From assembly GCA_036526135.1 (NCBI GenBank), contig DATCZA010000034.1, positions 1 through 64,000 on the forward strand: 64,000 nt of DNA, read 5' to 3'. The stretch's first letter is position 1, and every line of letters begins with the position of its first letter. The notes beneath the pieces are model-generated. The model was not told the DNA's origin. It did not search any database and worked only from the letters and a program-made list of their open reading frames with translations. Source of the DNA: UBA2965 sp036526135. GTDB lineage: Bacteria > Pseudomonadota > Gammaproteobacteria > Pseudomonadales > Azotimanducaceae. Made by a program: the position numbers and the translations under genes. Of the stretch, positions 9,344 through 20,070 are shown in pieces.

Positions 9344-10674
9344 TGGCGACCAACGCGGGTCAACTCACGGGCGTGCAGGCGGGCTTGAGCGAGCTTCGCT
9401 CCCGGCTGCTGTTCGTCCTGATCGCGCTCCTGGTTTATCGCATGGGGACCCACATCCCGGTTCCCGGCATCAATCCGGATCGCCTGGCTGCGCTGTTCGA
9501 TCAGCAGCAGGGCGGCATTCTGGATCTTTTCAACATGTTCTCGGGCGGCGCGCTGGAGCGGATGAGCATACTCGCGCTGGGTGTGATGCCTTACATCACC
9601 TCCAGCATCATCATGAATCTGATGACCATGATGTACCCGAGCCTCCAGCAGCTGCGAAAGGAGGGGGAGTCGGGACGGCGCAAGATCACCCAGTACACCC
9701 GCTACGGCTGCCTGCTGATCGCGCTCATTCAGGGCACCTCTCTTTCGGTCACTCTGGCGAATCAGGGCCTGGCTTTCTCCGCTAACTTCGCCTTCTTCTT
9801 CGTCGCGACCACGACGCTGGTCACCGGCGCGTTGTTCATGATGTGGCTCGGCGAGCAGATCACGGAACGCGGGGTCGGTAACGGCATCTCTCTCATCATC
9901 TTCTCGGGAATCGTCTCCGGATTTCCGGCCGCCATCGGGCAGTCTTTCGAAGCCGCGCGGCAGGGCGACATCAACATCATCGTGCTGCTGTTCATCGCGG
10001 CATTGGCGGTGGCCATCGTCGGTTTCGTCGTGTTCGTCGAGCGCGGCCAGCGCCGGATCACAGTGAACTACGCCAAGCGACAGCAGGGTCGCCGGGTGTT
10101 CCAGGGCCAGAGCAGCCACCTGCCTCTGAAGATCAACATGGCGGGCGTGATCCCCGCCATCTTTGCTTCGAGCCTTCTGCTGGCGCCGGCCTCCATGGCC
10201 CAGTGGTTCGGAAACAGCCCGGGAATGGACTGGCTCCAGCAGATCGCCCTCGTGCTCTCGCCAGGGCAGCCGCTGTATATCCTGATGTTCGCGGCGGGCA
10301 TCATTTTCTTCAGTTTCTTCTACACCGCGATCATGTTCGATCCGAAGGACATGGCGGACAACCTCAAGCGGCAGGGCGCTTACGTTCCCGGAATCCGTCC
10401 GGGCCAGCAGACGGCTCGCTACATTGATGACGTGATCACCCGCTTGACCGTGTTCGGGGCGCTTTACGTGACGATGGTCTGTCTGCTGCCGGAGTTCATG
10501 ATCGTGGCCTTCAACGTCACGTTTCAGCTTGGCGGTACCGCCCTGCTCATCGTGGTGGTGGTCGCCATGGATTTCATGTCTCAGGTGCAGGCGCATCTGA
10601 TGTCGAGCCAGTACGCGAAGCTCATGGAGAAATCTAACCTCAAGGGCTATGGCCGATCGGGCCGGCCGAGGTAG
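9343..10674 (+). CDS. secY: Protein translocase subunit SecY
   Basis: SecY is the channel subunit of the SecYEG inner-membrane translocon. The 443-residue product has ten predicted membrane segments, the plug and lateral-gate regions ([19 protein letters not shown]) and the cytosolic loop [14 protein letters not shown]. It is in the usual place between rplO and rpmJ, and starts at ATG 9343 overlapping the rplO stop. Confidence 0.98.
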   Translation: MATNAGQLTGVQAGLSELRSRLLFVLIALLVYRMGTHIPVPGINPDRLAALFDQQQGGILDLFNMFSGGALERMSILALGVMPYITSSIIMNLMTMMYPSLQQLRKEGESGRRKITQYTRYGCLLIALIQGTSLSVTLANQGLAFSANFAFFFVATTTLVTGALFMMWLGEQITERGVGNGISLIIFSGIVSGFPAAIGQSFEAARQGDINIIVLLFIAALAVAIVGFVVFVERGQRRITVNYAKRQQGRRVFQGQSSHLPLKINMAGVIPAIFASSLLLAPASMAQWFGNSPGMDWLQQIALVLSPGQPLYILMFAAGIIFFSFFYTAIMFDPKDMADNLKRQGAYVPGIRPGQQTARYIDDVITRLTVFGALYVTMVCLLPEFMIVAFNVTFQLGGTALLIVVVVAMDFMSQVQAHLMSSQYAKLMEKSNLKGYGRSGRPR

Positions 10675-10683
10675 GGAGTCGTT

Positions 10684-10800
10684 ATGAAAGTAAGAGCATC
10701 GGTTAAGCGGATGTGTCGAAACTGCAAGATCATCAAGCGCAATGGTGTGGTTCGGGTGATCTGCAGCGCCGAGCCGCGGCACAAGCAGCGGCAGGGCTGA
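10684..10800 (+). CDS. rpmJ: 50S ribosomal protein L36, zinc type
   Basis: A 38-residue protein in the secY-rpsM gap. It reads [20 protein letters not shown] then [18 protein letters not shown], nearly identical to E. coli L36. The zinc ligands C11, C14, C27 and H33 are all present, so this is the C+ form. Only 14 bases separate it from rpsM, leaving no room for a separate alpha-operon leader. Confidence 0.97.
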   Translation: MKVRASVKRMCRNCKIIKRNGVVRVICSAEPRHKQRQG

Positions 10801-10814
10801 CTAGGAGCATTTGA

Positions 10815-11171
10815 ATGGCACGAATTGCCGGAATCAACATACCGGACAACAAGCACGCGGTCGTATCGCTGACCTATATTTTCGGGATCGGTCGCACCAC
10901 GGCGGCGAAGATCTGCGAGGCGGCCGGGGTGAACCCCTCGAGCAAGATTCAGGACCTGGACGAGGCCAATCTCGACGCCATCAGGGCAGAGGTGGCGAAG
11001 TTCACCGTGGAAGGCGACCTGCGGCGTGCCGTGTCCATGAACGTCAAGCGGTTGATGGATCTGGGTTGCTACCGCGGGATTCGCCACCGGCGCGGGCTGC
11101 CGGTTCGGGGTCAGAGAACGCGCACCAACGCGCGCACTCGCAAAGGTCCCCGTCGTCCAATCAGGAAATAG
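10815..11171 (+). CDS. rpsM: 30S ribosomal protein S13
   Basis: S13 is a head protein bridging to the 50S subunit. The 118-residue product has the family length, starts [20 protein letters not shown] and ends with the basic tail [16 protein letters not shown]. First gene of the classical alpha operon. In E. coli an S4-binding pseudoknot lies just upstream; the 14-base gap here cannot hold it. Confidence 0.97.
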   Translation: MARIAGINIPDNKHAVVSLTYIFGIGRTTAAKICEAAGVNPSSKIQDLDEANLDAIRAEVAKFTVEGDLRRAVSMNVKRLMDLGCYRGIRHRRGLPVRGQRTRTNARTRKGPRRPIRK

Positions 11172-11173
11172 AT

Positions 11174-11548
11174 ATGGCTGAGAAGAAAAAGGCGAAGCGG
11201 GTGGTGATCGACGGCGTGGCGCACGTGCACGCGTCGTTCAACAACACCATCATCACCATCAGCGACCGGCAGGGCAATGCGCTGTGCTGGGCGACGGCGG
11301 GCGGCTCGGGCTTCCGCGGCTCTCGCAAGAGCACGCCGTTTGCTGCCCAGGTCGCGGCCGAGCGCGTATCCAACACGGCGCTCGAGCACGGGATGAAAAG
11401 CGTGGATGTCTACATCAAGGGTCCGGGACCGGGCCGCGAGTCCGCCGTTCGCGCTCTCAACGCGGCGGGCCTTCGAATCAACAGCATCGCTGATGTGACC
11501 CCCATTCCTCACAACGGCTGCCGCCCGCCGAAGCGGCGTCGTGTCTGA
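11174..11548 (+). CDS. rpsK: 30S ribosomal protein S11
   Basis: S11 is a platform protein near the mRNA exit. ATG 11174, two bases after rpsM, gives 124 residues beginning MAEKKKAKR; the frame is open upstream without homology. Conserved blocks are [19 protein letters not shown] and [14 protein letters not shown]. Confidence 0.97.
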   Translation: MAEKKKAKRVVIDGVAHVHASFNNTIITISDRQGNALCWATAGGSGFRGSRKSTPFAAQVAAERVSNTALEHGMKSVDVYIKGPGPGRESAVRALNAAGLRINSIADVTPIPHNGCRPPKRRRV

Positions 11549-11572
11549 CGAGCAAGGGAGAGATAGACGACC

Positions 11573-12193
11573 ATGGCTCGATACATAGGACCAAAACTCA
11601 AGCTTTCGCGCCGCGAGGGCACCGACCTGTTTCTCAAGAGCGGCGTACGCCCCATCGACTCGAAGTGCAAGCTCGAGCAGCCTCCCGGTCAGCATGGTGC
11701 TCGGCGCGGCAGGTTGTCCGACTACGCGATCCAGCTGCGTGAAAAGCAGAAAGTCAGACGCCTTTACGGCGTCCTCGAGAAGCAGTTCCGCAACTACTAC
11801 AAGAAGGCGGAACGACAGAAGGGCGCCACCGGCGAAAACCTGCTCAGGCTTTTGGAATGCCGCCTGGACAACGTGGTGTATCGCATGGGCTTCGGGGCGA
11901 CCAGAGCGGAATCACGGCAGCTGGTCTCGCACAAGGCCATCACGGTGAACGGTTCGCTGGTCAACATCCCCTCCTACCAGGTGGCCGCCGATGACGTGGT
12001 CGGCGTGTATGAAAAGGCACGCGGGCAGCTGCGCATCCAGTCGGCTATGCAGCTGGCCAGCCAGCGGGCGCCGGTGGAATGGGTGGACGTGGACCCGACC
12101 AAGCTCGAGGGCGTGTACAGGCGCCCGCCGGATCGGGAAGAGCTGCCGCCGGAGATCAACGAGAACCTCATCGTGGAGCTCTACTCCAAGTAA
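11573..12193 (+). CDS. rpsD: 30S ribosomal protein S4
   Basis: S4 nucleates 30S assembly and in E. coli represses the alpha operon. The 206-residue protein starts [19 protein letters not shown] and includes an S4 RNA-binding domain (about residues 95-160, [14 protein letters not shown] through [14 protein letters not shown]). Sits between rpsK and rpoA as usual. Confidence 0.98.
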   Translation: MARYIGPKLKLSRREGTDLFLKSGVRPIDSKCKLEQPPGQHGARRGRLSDYAIQLREKQKVRRLYGVLEKQFRNYYKKAERQKGATGENLLRLLECRLDNVVYRMGFGATRAESRQLVSHKAITVNGSLVNIPSYQVAADDVVGVYEKARGQLRIQSAMQLASQRAPVEWVDVDPTKLEGVYRRPPDREELPPEINENLIVELYSK

Positions 12194-12240
12194 GGGCCCG
12201 AAGAGTAACTGAACACTCCAGATATCAGGAGACGAAACAT

Positions 12241-13236
12241 ATGGCACAGTCGGTAACCGAATTTCTGACCCCACGCCACATCGACATAGAGGCCAGCAGC
12301 CCGACCCGGGCGAAGGTGACGCTGGAGCCTCTCGAGCGGGGCTTCGGTCACACGCTGGGCAACACGCTGCGGCGCATTCTGCTGTCATCCATGCCGGGCT
12401 GCGCGATCACCGAGGTGCAGATCGACGGCGTGCTGCACGAGTACAGCACCCTCGAAGGCGTGCAGGAAGACGTCATCAACATCCTGCTCAACCTGAAAGG
12501 GATCGCTGTGATTCTCCACAGCCAGGACGAGGCGGTAATCACCCTGAACAAGGACGGCGCTGGCCAGGTGACGGCCGGTGACTTCCAGCTGACTCAGGAC
12601 GTGGAGATCGCGAATCCGGATCACTTGATCTGCTCTCTAAACGACAACGGCGCCATTCGCCTGGAAGCCCGTGTCACGCGCGGTCGGGGCTACGTGCCGG
12701 CCGACAGCCGTGAAGAGGAAGAGGACTCCCGGCCGATCGGTGTGCTCAGCCTCGACGCTACCTTCAGCCCGATTCGTCGGGTCGCCTACGGCGTCGAGAG
12801 CGCCCGGGTCGAGCAGCGAACCGACCTGGACAAGCTCGTGCTGGATCTGGAGACCAACGGGACCATAGAGCCCGAGGAGGCGATCCGCCGGGCGGCGACC
12901 ATTCTCCAGCAGCAGCTGGCGGTGTTCGTGGACCTGGAGAGCGAGGGCGAGCCTGTCGCGGAGGAGAAGGAAGACGAGATCGACCCGATCCTCATCCGAC
13001 CCGTGGACGATCTCGAGCTCACGGTGCGCTCGGCCAACTGTCTCAAGGCGGAAAACATCTACTACATCGGCGACCTCATTCAGCGCACCGAGGTTGAGCT
13101 GCTCAAGACCCCCAATCTCGGTAAGAAATCACTGACCGAGATCAAGGACGTCCTGGCGTCTCGCGGTCTGTCCCTTGGCATGCGCCTGGAGAACTGGCCT
13201 CCGGCCAGTCTCAGAGGCAGCGACAAGGTCGCCTGA
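12241..13236 (+). CDS. rpoA: RNA polymerase alpha subunit
   Basis: Alpha subunit that assembles the core polymerase and contacts activators and UP elements. ATG 12241, preceded by CAGGAGACG, gives 331 residues. The N-terminal dimerisation domain carries [20 protein letters not shown] and the C-terminal domain carries [20 protein letters not shown] and [15 protein letters not shown], joined by an acidic linker (EEKEDEIDP). Its stop codon lies in the first unit of a 13-base tandem repeat. Confidence 0.98.
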   Translation: MAQSVTEFLTPRHIDIEASSPTRAKVTLEPLERGFGHTLGNTLRRILLSSMPGCAITEVQIDGVLHEYSTLEGVQEDVINILLNLKGIAVILHSQDEAVITLNKDGAGQVTAGDFQLTQDVEIANPDHLICSLNDNGAIRLEARVTRGRGYVPADSREEEEDSRPIGVLSLDATFSPIRRVAYGVESARVEQRTDLDKLVLDLETNGTIEPEEAIRRAATILQQQLAVFVDLESEGEPVAEEKEDEIDPILIRPVDDLELTVRSANCLKAENIYYIGDLIQRTEVELLKTPNLGKKSLTEIKDVLASRGLSLGMRLENWPPASLRGSDKVA

Positions 13237-13270
13237 AGAGGTCGCCTGAAGAGGTCGCCTGAAGAGGTCG
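13226..13270 (+). repeat. 13-base tandem repeat at the rpoA stop
   Basis: The unit AGGTCGCCTGAAG occurs three times in direct succession (13226-13238, 13239-13251, 13252-13264), followed by a partial AGGTCG. The first unit contains the rpoA TGA. Because 13 is not a multiple of three, the three TGA copies fall in three different frames. It looks like a recent slippage duplication of the rpoA 3' end. Confidence 0.9.
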
Positions 13271-13339
13271 AGGAAGGCCGGAGGTGGTGATCTCGGGCCG
13301 TCGTCGCGGCAAAGGCGCGGAGTAACTTAGGAAGCAGTC

Positions 13340-13786
13340 ATGCGACATCGCAAGAGTGGACGACATCTCAATCGCACGAGCTCACACCGGCAGGCTATGT
13401 TCCGTAACATGGCCGCGTCGCTCATTGAGCACGAGGTCATCAAGACGACGCTCCCCAAAGCGAAAGAGCTCCGGCGCGTCGCCGAGCCTCTCATCACCCT
13501 CGCGAAGGAAGACAGCGTCGCCAACCGGCGCCTGGCATTCGCGCGCACGCGCAGCGACGCGGCGGTGGGTAAGCTGTTCGTAGAGTTGGGACCGCGCTAC
13601 AAAGATCGCCCGGGCGGCTACACCCGCATCCTGAAATGCGGCAATCGGGCGGGCGATGCGGCGCCCATGGCGTTCATCGAGCTGGTGGATCGTCCCGTGG
13701 TCGACGAGTTCGACGAAGACGAGTTCGATGCGGCGGACGAGCAGGCGGACGAAGCAGAAGAGCTGGAAGCCGAGGAGAAGGGCTGA
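13340..13786 (+). CDS. rplQ: 50S ribosomal protein L17
   Basis: L17 is a 50S protein at the solvent face. The core starts [20 protein letters not shown] and includes [16 protein letters not shown]. At 148 residues it is about 20 longer than E. coli L17 because of a very acidic tail (from about residue 120, rich in D and E, ending ELEAEEKG). It ends the ribosomal cluster and faces uvrA with only 17 bases between stops. Confidence 0.97.
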   Translation: MRHRKSGRHLNRTSSHRQAMFRNMAASLIEHEVIKTTLPKAKELRRVAEPLITLAKEDSVANRRLAFARTRSDAAVGKLFVELGPRYKDRPGGYTRILKCGNRAGDAAPMAFIELVDRPVVDEFDEDEFDAADEQADEAEELEAEEKG

Positions 13787-13803
13787 GCCTGGCGCGAAGG
13801 CAC

Positions 13804-16629
13804 CTACCCCAGCATCTTCTTGAGAAAACGCCCGGTGTGAGAGCCACGCTTTCTGGCGAGATGCTCCGGGGTCCCTGCGGCCACCACCCGGCCGCCGCCA
13901 GAGCCGCCCTCGGGCCCCAGGTCCACCACCCAGTCGGCCGTCTTGATGACGTCCAGGTTGTGCTCGATCACGACCACCGTATTTCCCTGATCGCGCAGAC
14001 GGTGCAGCACGTCCAGCAGCTGGGCGATGTCGTGGAAGTGAAGGCCCGTAGTGGGCTCGTCCAGGATGTACAGGGTCTTGCCGGTGTCCCGCTTGGAAAG
14101 CTCCCTGGACAGCTTGACGCGTTGCGCCTCGCCGCCTGAAAGCGTCGTCGCGCTCTGTCCGAGGGCGATGTATGACAGCCCCACGTCCACCAGGGTCTGA
14201 AGCTTGCGTGCAAGCATGGGAACCGCGTCGAAAAATTCCCGGGCTTCCTCCACGGTCATCTCCAGGACCTCGTGGATGTTCCTGCCTTTGTAGCGGACGT
14301 CGAGCGTCTCCCGGTTGTAGCGTTTGCCTTTGCAGACGTCGCATGGCACGTATATGTCGGGAAGGAAGTGCATCTCCACCTTGATGACGCCGTCACCCTG
14401 ACACGCCTCGCAGCGCCCGCCCTTGACGTTGAAGCTGAAGCGGCCGGGCTTGTAACCCCGGGTCCTGGCCTCCTGGGTCTGAGCGAAGAGCTCACGGATC
14501 GGCGTGAACAGACCCGTATACGTTGCCGGATTGGAGCGCGGCGTGCGGCCGATGGGGCTCTGGTCGATGTCGACCACCTTGTCGACATGATTCAGACCCA
14601 GAACCTCCTCCACGGGTGCCGGCGTCAGCGTGGTTGCTTTGTTGAGTCTGGTAGCTGCCACGGGGTAGAGAGTGTGGTTGATCAGCGTCGACTTGCCCGA
14701 GCCGGAAACGCCGGTTACGCAGGTCAGCAGGCCGCACGGTATCTCGACCGACACGGACTGAAGATTGTTGCCGGTGGCGCCGATGATGCGGATGGTCTCC
14801 TCCTCGACGAACGCCGTCCGCTTTTCAGGCACGGGAATCTTCTTCCTACCGGAGAGATACTGGCCGGTGATGGAGCGCCTGGATTTCAGGATCTTCTCGA
14901 GACTGCCGGCGGCAACCACGCAGCCGCCGTGCACGCCGGCCCCTGGTCCGATGTCGATGATGTGGTCTGCGGAGCGGATCGCCTCCTCGTCGTGCTCTAC
15001 CACCAGCACCGTGTTTCCCAGATCGCGAAGGTGCTCCAGAGTCTTGAGCAGCCGGGCGTTGTCCCGCTGGTGCAGGCCGATGGAAGGCTCGTCGAGGATG
15101 TACATGACGCCGACCAGGCCGGCGCCGATCTGGCTTGCCAGGCGGATGCGCTGGGCTTCCCCCCCCGAAAGCGTCTCGGCGCTGCGGTCCAGGGTGAGAT
15201 AGTTGAGCCCAACGTCGACCAGAAACCGCAGACGGGCGCGAATCTCCTTGAGGATCTTGTCGGCGATCTCTCCCCGTCGCCCCGACAGCTTGAGCTCGTC
15301 GAAGTAGGCCAGGGAGCCCTCCACGGACCCGGACGTTATCTCCGGCAGGCTGACGCCGTCGATGAAGACGTTGCGCGACGCCTCGCGCAGCCGCGTGCCG
15401 CCGCAGTCGGGGCAGCTCCTGACCCGAAGGTACTTCTGCAGGTTCTCTCGGACCAGGCTGGAGTCGGTCTCGTGATAACGGCGCTCCATGTTCGGTATCA
15501 CGCCCTCAAACCGGTGCCGGCGATGGATCACGTCGCCGCGGTCGTTGGCGTAGCTGAAATCGATCCGCTCTCTGCCGCTGCCGTAGAGGATTGCGTCCCG
15601 ATGCTTTTTGGGCAGCTTTCGGAAAGGCGTCTCCACGTCGAAGCCGTAGTGGGCTGCAAGAGAGGAGAGCATGTGGAAGTAGTAAACGTTGCGCCGGTCC
15701 CAGCCGCGTATGGCGCCTTCGGCCAGCGTCAGCTCCTCGTCCTGGACCACCAGGCCGGGATCGAAAAACTGCTTCACCCCAAGGCCGTCGCAAGCCTGGC
15801 AGGCGCCGGCGGGGTTGTTGAAGGAGAACATGCGGGGCTCGAGCTCGGATATGCTGTACCCGCAGGCGGGACATGCGAACCTTGCCGAGAAAACGAGTTC
15901 CGGCTCGTCGGCATCGTCCATGGACGCCACCTTCGCGATCCCCTCGGCGAGATCTAGAGCGGTTTCGAAGGATTCAGCGAGCCGCTGCTGCGCATCCGCC
16001 CGGATACGCAGCCGGTCGATGACGGCTTCCACGGTGTGCTTTTTGTTCTTCTCCAGGTTTGGCGGGTGGTCGAGATCGACCACGATGCCGTCGATCCGGG
16101 CTCTGATGAAGCCGTTTGCCATGAGTTCCTGAAAGACATGCAGGTGCTCGCCCTTACGTTCGGTGACCACGGGCGCGAGGACCATTACCCGCTTGTCCTC
16201 CGGCAGGCCGAGAACCTGGTCCACCATCTGGCTGACCGTCTGGGCGTCAAGGGGCAGGTCGTGGTTGGGGCAACGCGGCTCGCCGACCCTCGCGTACAGC
16301 AGCCGCAGATAGTCATAGATCTCGGTGATCGTACCCACGGTGGAGCGGGGATTGTGCGAGGTGGACTTCTGCTCGATGGAGATGGCCGGGGACAGGCCCT
16401 CGATATGGTCGACGTCCGGCTTCTCCATCATCGACAGGAACTGGCGGGCGTAGGCCGAGAGGGACTCCACGTAGCGGCGCTGCCCCTCCGCATAGAGGGT
16501 GTCGAAGGCAAGCGAGGACTTTCCGGATCCCGATAGCCCAGTGATCACCACGAGCCGATCGCGGGGTATGTCCAGATTGACGTTTTTAAGATTGTGGGTG
16601 CGTGCCCCGCGAACCGCGATGCTGTCCAA
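13804..16629 (-). CDS. uvrA: Excinuclease ABC subunit A
   Basis: UvrA recognises damaged DNA and loads UvrB in nucleotide excision repair. The 941-residue product has two ABC ATPase modules (Walker A GLSGSGKS near the N terminus, GVSGSGKS in the second half), two ABC signatures (LSGGEAQR twice) and cysteine clusters: CPACG with CQACDG, CPDCGG, and CEACQG with CDVCKG, all of zinc-finger type. It diverges from ssb as in many gammaproteobacteria, but I found no CTGT-N8-ACAG LexA site in the shared 209-base gap. Confidence 0.98.
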   Translation of the reverse strand: MDSIAVRGARTHNLKNVNLDIPRDRLVVITGLSGSGKSSLAFDTLYAEGQRRYVESLSAYARQFLSMMEKPDVDHIEGLSPAISIEQKSTSHNPRSTVGTITEIYDYLRLLYARVGEPRCPNHDLPLDAQTVSQMVDQVLGLPEDKRVMVLAPVVTERKGEHLHVFQELMANGFIRARIDGIVVDLDHPPNLEKNKKHTVEAVIDRLRIRADAQQRLAESFETALDLAEGIAKVASMDDADEPELVFSARFACPACGYSISELEPRMFSFNNPAGACQACDGLGVKQFFDPGLVVQDEELTLAEGAIRGWDRRNVYYFHMLSSLAAHYGFDVETPFRKLPKKHRDAILYGSGRERIDFSYANDRGDVIHRRHRFEGVIPNMERRYHETDSSLVRENLQKYLRVRSCPDCGGTRLREASRNVFIDGVSLPEITSGSVEGSLAYFDELKLSGRRGEIADKILKEIRARLRFLVDVGLNYLTLDRSAETLSGGEAQRIRLASQIGAGLVGVMYILDEPSIGLHQRDNARLLKTLEHLRDLGNTVLVVEHDEEAIRSADHIIDIGPGAGVHGGCVVAAGSLEKILKSRRSITGQYLSGRKKIPVPEKRTAFVEEETIRIIGATGNNLQSVSVEIPCGLLTCVTGVSGSGKSTLINHTLYPVAATRLNKATTLTPAPVEEVLGLNHVDKVVDIDQSPIGRTPRSNPATYTGLFTPIRELFAQTQEARTRGYKPGRFSFNVKGGRCEACQGDGVIKVEMHFLPDIYVPCDVCKGKRYNRETLDVRYKGRNIHEVLEMTVEEAREFFDAVPMLARKLQTLVDVGLSYIALGQSATTLSGGEAQRVKLSRELSKRDTGKTLYILDEPTTGLHFHDIAQLLDVLHRLRDQGNTVVVIEHNLDVIKTADWVVDLGPEGGSGGGRVVAAGTPEHLARKRGSHTGRFLKKMLG

Positions 16630-16773
16630 TGCGCGTGCCTTATGCCCTGCCAGCGCGGCTCGCCGACCCTAGCTTGCGCTGATTGACCCCGGAAGTGGGG
16701 AAACCCGGCAACATAAACCGATCCCTACTCAGGGGCAAGCTGGACCATCGCTTACGGACTTTTCACGGCGCCG

Positions 16774-16782
16774 TGCTAGACT
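16774..16782 (+). promoter_or_regulatory. Extended -10 promoter candidate for ssb
   Basis: TGC-TAGACT fits an extended -10 element about 57 bases before the ssb start. A poor -35 (TTACGG, 19-base spacer) lies upstream. The rest of the uvrA-ssb gap shows no clear operator. Confidence 0.4.
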
Positions 16783-16838
16783 GCGGGCCTGGAGTTTTCT
16801 GGGCATTTGAACGGGTAAGAGGCAACGGGAAAAAGGCT

Positions 16839-17282
16839 ATGGCGCGGGGTATCAACAAAGTCATTCTCATCGGCAATCTGGGCAGGGATCCTGAGACGCG
16901 CTACTCCCAGGGCGGCAATGCGGTCACCAGCTTCAGCGTCGCCACCACGGAAAACTGGCGGGACCGCCAGTCGGGCGAGCAGCAGGAACGCACTGAGTGG
17001 CACAACGTGGTGTGCTTCGCGCGCCTTGCCGAGATCGCGGGTGAGTATCTGCGCAAGGGCTCGAAGGTTTACATCGAGGGCAGCCTTCGTACCAGCAGCT
17101 GGGAGCAGGACGGTCAGAAACGCTACCGGACTGAGGTCATGGCGAGGGACCTGCAGATGCTCGACAGCCGCGGGGGCGGTCAGGGCGGCCAGGGCGGCGG
17201 GTTCGAATCAGCTGCGCCCGCAGCGTCCGAGAACGCGCCAACGCTGGCGGACGACGACTTCGACGACGACATTCCCTTCTAG
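16839..17282 (+). CDS. ssb: Single-stranded DNA-binding protein
   Basis: SSB coats single-stranded DNA in replication, repair and recombination. ATG 16839 gives 147 residues starting [22 protein letters not shown]; an OB fold covers about residues 1-110, then a glycine-rich linker and the acidic tip [10 protein letters not shown] that recruits partner proteins. Its TAG stop shares the palindrome CTAG with the stop of the opposing LON-domain gene. Confidence 0.97.
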   Translation: MARGINKVILIGNLGRDPETRYSQGGNAVTSFSVATTENWRDRQSGEQQERTEWHNVVCFARLAEIAGEYLRKGSKVYIEGSLRTSSWEQDGQKRYRTEVMARDLQMLDSRGGGQGGQGGGFESAAPAASENAPTLADDDFDDDIPF

Positions 17283-17872
17283 TCCCGGAATTTGTTGACC
17301 AGCCGGGTCAGCTCCTGGAGGCGTTCCCGGGGCAGCTGCAGCTGCAGCAGGCTCTGCTTGATCTCGGGTTCTATGGGAAGCAGCTCGGCCAGGCGGGCGC
17401 CCACCGACCGCGCGTCGGCGAAGTCGATTTCCAACCCGAGCTTCTGCACCCCGGGATGTTTCACCAGCTCTTTGAGGATGTCGACCAGAGGGGCGTGCTC
17501 TGATGGCACGGTGCTATCGGGCTCGGCCGGCAGGAAGTCCACCGTTCCGAGCAGCAGGTGGTCGGCCTGCTCCCGGGTCGATACCACGCGGAATTTGCGG
17601 CCACCCCGGACGATGATGCCGAGCCGTCCGTTCGGCAGCTGATTGAAGTCGACGATGTGGGCTTCGGTGCCTACCTCGAAAATCGCGGGCTGGTTGGCGA
17701 GCGGATCCAGGCGAGCGTCGCTGCCCGCACCCCGTATGAGCACGACGCCGAAGGGGATCGACTCCCGCGTGCAGCGGCTCACCATGTCCAGGTAGCGGGT
17801 TTCGAATATCTGCAAAGGCAACCGGCCGCCGTCGAAAAGAACGACGCGCAGGGGGAACAGCGGGATCTCCAT
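17279..17872 (-). CDS. LON N-terminal substrate-binding domain protein
   Basis: A stand-alone version of the N-terminal (PUA-like) domain of Lon protease, without the ATPase or peptidase parts. The 197 residues start [20 protein letters not shown] and continue with [15 protein letters not shown] and [15 protein letters not shown], all typical. The C terminus is helical, ending [13 protein letters not shown]. The family is widespread; the molecular role is unknown. Converges on ssb with overlapping stops. Confidence 0.88.
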   Translation of the reverse strand: MEIPLFPLRVVLFDGGRLPLQIFETRYLDMVSRCTRESIPFGVVLIRGAGSDARLDPLANQPAIFEVGTEAHIVDFNQLPNGRLGIIVRGGRKFRVVSTREQADHLLLGTVDFLPAEPDSTVPSEHAPLVDILKELVKHPGVQKLGLEIDFADARSVGARLAELLPIEPEIKQSLLQLQLPRERLQELTRLVNKFRD

Positions 17873-17951
17873 CGGAGAACCTTAGCACGCTGCTGCATCG
17901 CAGTCGCGCTGCGGTCGCGAAAGGGGGTGCTTGCCGTTAGACTGCGCAGCC

Positions 17952-18740
17952 GTGGACTGGCTGCAGATCATCATCCTTGCCCTGGTGCAGGGCATCACGG
18001 AGTTCCTGCCGATCTCCAGCTCGGCTCATCTCATCCTCCCGGCATTGCTCACCGAGTGGCCCGATCAGGGGCTGGCGTTCGACATAGCCGTGCATGCGGG
18101 CACGCTGCTGGCCGTGCTGTCTTACTTTCGCCGCGAGATCGGCCGCTTCGCTGCCAGTGGTGCCCGTTTGCTGGCCCGCGGGCAGCGGGATGACGACGCC
18201 GACCTGCTTCTCAAGCTGATTGCCGCGACGTTGCCCATCGTTCTGGTGGGCTATCTCGCGCACGACTGGGTGGAGTCCAGCCTGCGCACTGTGCCCGTCA
18301 TCGCTTCTGCCACCATCGTCTTTGCGCTTGCTCTGTGGTGGGCGGACGGGCGCCGGAGCGGCGCCGATCATCCGTCGTGGACGGCGGCAATGCTCATCGG
18401 CGCTGCGCAGGTCATCGCCATCGTGCCCGGCACCTCCCGGTCGGGTATTACCATGACGGCCGCGCTGCTGCTGGGCTTGAGTCGTACGGGTGCCGCCCGG
18501 TTCTCCTTTCTGCTCTCCATACCCACGATTCTGGGCGCGGCCGTGCTGGAAGCGGCGTCTCTGGGTGCCGGCGAGCATGCGGTTCGATGGGCGGAGCTGG
18601 TCGCCGGCGCGGTGCTTGCCGGGGCAGGCGCCTACTGCTGCATACACTTTTTCGTGAAGCTGGTGGAGCGGACGGGGATGCTGCCCTACGTCGTCTATCG
18701 GCTGATGCTGGGCACCTTGCTGCTCGGTCTCGCCCTGTGA
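17952..18740 (+). CDS. uppP: Undecaprenyl-diphosphatase
   Basis: Recycles undecaprenyl pyrophosphate to the monophosphate lipid carrier for peptidoglycan synthesis. Signatures are EFLPISSSAHLIL near the N terminus and PGTSRSGITM in the second half, both active-site motifs, within several membrane segments. I chose GTG 17952 (MDWLQIIILALVQG), which matches the family; TTG 17931 would add seven residues. About 262 residues, the short form of the family. Confidence 0.93.
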   Translation: MDWLQIIILALVQGITEFLPISSSAHLILPALLTEWPDQGLAFDIAVHAGTLLAVLSYFRREIGRFAASGARLLARGQRDDDADLLLKLIAATLPIVLVGYLAHDWVESSLRTVPVIASATIVFALALWWADGRRSGADHPSWTAAMLIGAAQVIAIVPGTSRSGITMTAALLLGLSRTGAARFSFLLSIPTILGAAVLEAASLGAGEHAVRWAELVAGAVLAGAGAYCCIHFFVKLVERTGMLPYVVYRLMLGTLLLGLAL

Positions 18741-18807
18741 TCGTCGCGCGCTGACCTCCGGTATACTTGCCGGTCCCTAATCTCTGGGCCAAATGCCCCC
18801 GAAAGTC

Positions 18808-20070
18808 ATGACAGACATTGCCGCTTACATGGGCGAGGTCGCCAGGAGCGCTCGCGCTGCCTCCAGAGTGATCGCTGCGGCCTCCAGCGACAGCAAGTCA
18901 AGGGCGCTCAAAGCCATGGTGGAGGCTCTCGATGAAGATCGGGAAACGCTGAAGCGGGCTAACGAGGTCGACGTGCGCGCCGCGGGAGACAAGGGCGTCG
19001 ATCAGCCCCTCATCGATCGTCTGGTTCTCGACGATCGTGCCATCGACCGAATGCTGGAAGGCGTCCTCCAGGTGGACAAGCTGGCCGATCCGGTGGGGGA
19101 GATCACCGATCTGGCCTACCGTCCGACGGGCATTCAGGTGGGGCGGATGCGCGTGCCCCTGGGTGTGATCGGGATCATCTACGAATCGCGCCCGAACGTG
19201 ACCGCGGACGCTGCCAGCCTGTGTTTGAAGTCGGGCAACGCCTGCATCCTTCGGGGCGGTTCGGAAGCCATCGAGTCGAACCGAGCCATCGCCGCGGGAA
19301 TTGCCCGTGGCCTGGCCGCGGCAGGACTGCCGGAGACGGTCGTCCAGCTCGTCGACACGACGGATCGCGATGCGGTGGGAGAGCTGCTCAAGGCGGATCG
19401 GTTCGTGGACGTCATCGTGCCTCGGGGAGGCAAGGGCCTGATCGAGCGCATCACCCGGGAATCACGAATCCCGGTCATCAAGCACCTCGACGGCGTGTGC
19501 CACGTCTACATCGACGACGCCGCTGACCTGGAGATGGCGGCCGCCATCGCCGTCAACTCCAAGATCGAGAAGTACGCGGTCTGCAACGCCATGGAGACGC
19601 TGCTGGTGGCCAACGGCGTAGCCGATCGGGTCCTGCCCGTGCTCGGCGACCGGTTTCGCCAGGCGGGCGTGGAATTGCGAGGCTGCGAGCGGGCTCGGGC
19701 CGCCTTTTCGGACATGAAACCGGCAACCGAGGAAGACTGGCGGGAGGAGTATCTCGGGCCGGTGCTGGCGGTGAGGGTGGTGGAGGGGATCGACGAGGCG
19801 ATCGCTCACATCAACACCTACGGGTCCCAGCATACGGACGCCATCGTCTCCAACGACTATGGCAGAACCCGTCGATTTCTTGCGGAGGTGGACTCGGCGT
19901 CGGTCATGGTCAACGCCTCGACCCAGTTTGCAGATGGCTTCGAATTCGGCCTGGGAGCCGAGATCGGCATCTCGACGGACAAGCTCCATGCCCGTGGCCC
20001 GGTGGGCCTCGAAGGCCTCACGTCGCAGAAGTTCGTGGTCTTCGGCGGCGGAGAGATCCGGCACCGTTGA
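18808..20070 (+). CDS. proA: Gamma-glutamyl phosphate reductase
   Basis: Second step of proline synthesis: NADPH reduction of glutamyl-5-phosphate to the semialdehyde. The aldehyde-dehydrogenase-fold protein shows the [20 protein letters not shown] block, [11 protein letters not shown] and the catalytic cysteine in [11 protein letters not shown] prefer ATG 18808 ([11 protein letters not shown], family-like) giving 420 residues; ATG 18793 would add five. No proB is adjacent. The stop overlaps the nadD start by three bases. Confidence 0.95.
   Translation: MTDIAAYMGEVARSARAASRVIAAASSDSKSRALKAMVEALDEDRETLKRANEVDVRAAGDKGVDQPLIDRLVLDDRAIDRMLEGVLQVDKLADPVGEITDLAYRPTGIQVGRMRVPLGVIGIIYESRPNVTADAASLCLKSGNACILRGGSEAIESNRAIAAGIARGLAAAGLPETVVQLVDTTDRDAVGELLKADRFVDVIVPRGGKGLIERITRESRIPVIKHLDGVCHVYIDDAADLEMAAAIAVNSKIEKYAVCNAMETLLVANGVADRVLPVLGDRFRQAGVELRGCERARAAFSDMKPATEEDWREEYLGPVLAVRVVEGIDEAIAHINTYGSQHTDAIVSNDYGRTRRFLAEVDSASVMVNASTQFADGFEFGLGAEIGISTDKLHARGPVGLEGLTSQKFVVFGGGEIRHR

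Noticed and set aside
9067..10782. 571-codon open frame antisense to secY and rplO
   Set aside because: High GC keeps the antisense frame open; the product is histidine- and arginine-rich without any recognisable domain.
11111..11695. Minus-strand ORF opposite rpsK and rpsD
   Set aside because: Out-of-frame reading of two certain ribosomal genes.
13382..14344. Long minus-strand ORF overlapping rplQ and the uvrA 3' end
   Set aside because: Its protein is an out-of-frame reading of UvrA and L17; no family pattern, and both real genes are certain.
14272..15957. 561-codon open frame antisense to uvrA
   Set aside because: Shadow of the uvrA coding strand; no domain and no ribosome binding site.
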